Shown piece after piece: positions 4,777 to 5,241 of a DNA stretch of 5,241 bases; position 1 is the first letter of the stretch, and every line of letters begins with the position of its first letter. The notes under the pieces were generated by a model. It made no database searches. It saw nothing but the letters and a program-made list of their open reading frames with translations, and had not been told where the DNA came from. Position numbers and translations under genes: made by a program. This DNA comes from an uncultured Oscillospiraceae bacterium (GTDB lineage: Bacteria > Bacillota > Clostridia > Oscillospirales > Acutalibacteraceae): contig USLQ01000098.1 of NCBI GenBank assembly GCA_900555545.1, positions 1-5,241 on the forward strand. The letters run 5' to 3'.

Positions 4777-5241
4777 ATGGAAAAAAAGATCACCGTTGCG
4801 GATATTTATCGCTTTATTGATTCATTTGCCCCTTTTGATACCCAGGAGAGCTGGGATAACAGCGGGCTGCTCGTCGGCTCATCCGATGCGGAGGTTCACA
4901 AAATCGGTGTGGCGCTGGAGGTTACACCGGAAGTGTTGAACAGCGCCGCAGCACAGGGGATTGAGCTGATTGTGACACACCATCCTGTTATTTTTCATCC
5001 GGTCAAGTCTGTTTTGCGCGGGTCGGTACTGTGGGAGGCAATCCGTCTGGGGCTGAATGTCATCTGCTGCCATACGCCGCTCGACAAGGCGGAAGGCGGT
5101 GTGAACGACACGCTGGCTCGGCTGTTGGATTTCCAGCAGCTCGGGCGTGATGATTCCGGATTTTTGCGCACAGGCGTCTTTGACAGTGTGCCCGCGCGTG
5201 AACTGGCAGAGCGTGTGCGTGTAAAGCTGCATGCGGGTGCG
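4777..5241 (+). CDS. Nif3-like dinuclear metal centre protein (YqfO/YbgI family), N-terminal 155 residues; 3' end beyond window
   Basis: The gene starts at ATG 4777 and remains open for 155 codons to the window edge. It belongs to the Nif3 family, toroidal hexamers with a two-metal site; some are named GTP cyclohydrolase I type 2, but the physiological function is unsettled. The signature ESWDNSGLLVG (24-34) is intact. Metal ligands expected in this half are visible: His68-His69 in IVTHHPVIFHP and Asp103 in HTPLDKAEGGVND; the remaining His and Glu ligands would lie in the missing C-terminus. GVALEVTPEV has Glu where many members have Asp (LDVTPEV), a mild change. AAAGGAG (4762-4768), within the last codons of trmK, is the ribosome site, and only three bases separate the genes, so the two are translationally close and co-transcribed. 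Bacillota members may carry an inserted PII-like domain; whether this one does cannot be seen. Confidence 0.93.
   Translation, partial: MEKKITVADIYRFIDSFAPFDTQESWDNSGLLVGSSDAEVHKIGVALEVTPEVLNSAAAQGIELIVTHHPVIFHPVKSVLRGSVLWEAIRLGLNVICCHTPLDKAEGGVNDTLARLLDFQQLGRDDSGFLRTGVFDSVPARELAERVRVKLHAGA

Overview
The window reads as chromosomal DNA from a Bacillota organism. Strong AGGAGG-type ribosome sites, consensus sigma-A promoters and families typical of anaerobic low-to-mid GC Gram-positives (DUF4364, DUF1858, TrmK, a PyrP/UraA-type uracil permease) support this. A member of the Negativicutes (Selenomonas/Veillonella relatives) is my best guess; it is inference, not shown by any marker gene here.

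Two blocks diverge from an intergenic region at 2052-2232. The minus-strand block reads leftwards: a DUF4364 winged-helix protein (2051-1461), a damaged DtxR/MntR-type metal repressor (1336-993), a GtrA-family four-helix membrane protein (904-383), a rho-independent terminator (367-340), and the first 106 codons of a DUF5131 (phage Gp37/Gp68-type) three-cysteine protein that runs off the left edge. The plus-strand block reads rightwards: an NCS2 uracil permease with a TTG start (2233-3693), a 68-residue DUF1858 CxxC redox protein with its own promoter (3790-3996), a terminator, trmK (tRNA adenine-22 N1-methyltransferase, 4072-4773), and a Nif3-family metal protein that runs off the right edge. 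The terminal DUF5131 and Nif3 genes are well supported by conserved motifs despite being incomplete.

The most notable feature is the repressor gene. Its DNA-binding half (67 codons) is intact, but about 31 bases appear to be missing where the family has the helix ending in a metal-binding histidine. The C-terminal half continues in another frame. As a side effect, the repressor's original frame runs on without a stop into gtrA, so a 317-residue winged-helix/GtrA fusion could be translated. The repressor promoter carries a 6-N6-6 inverted repeat over its -10, and the uracil permease promoter carries another perfect inverted repeat (TTACAG-N8-CTGTAA) between -35 and -10; both look like operators. 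Two genes (DUF5131 and trmK) have their ribosome site directly after a terminator with no evident promoter in between.

Functionally this looks mostly like housekeeping: nucleobase uptake, tRNA modification, a redox protein and metal regulation. I do not see a defence island, CRISPR array, mobile element or RNA gene. There is no gene-free stretch longer than 300 bases.
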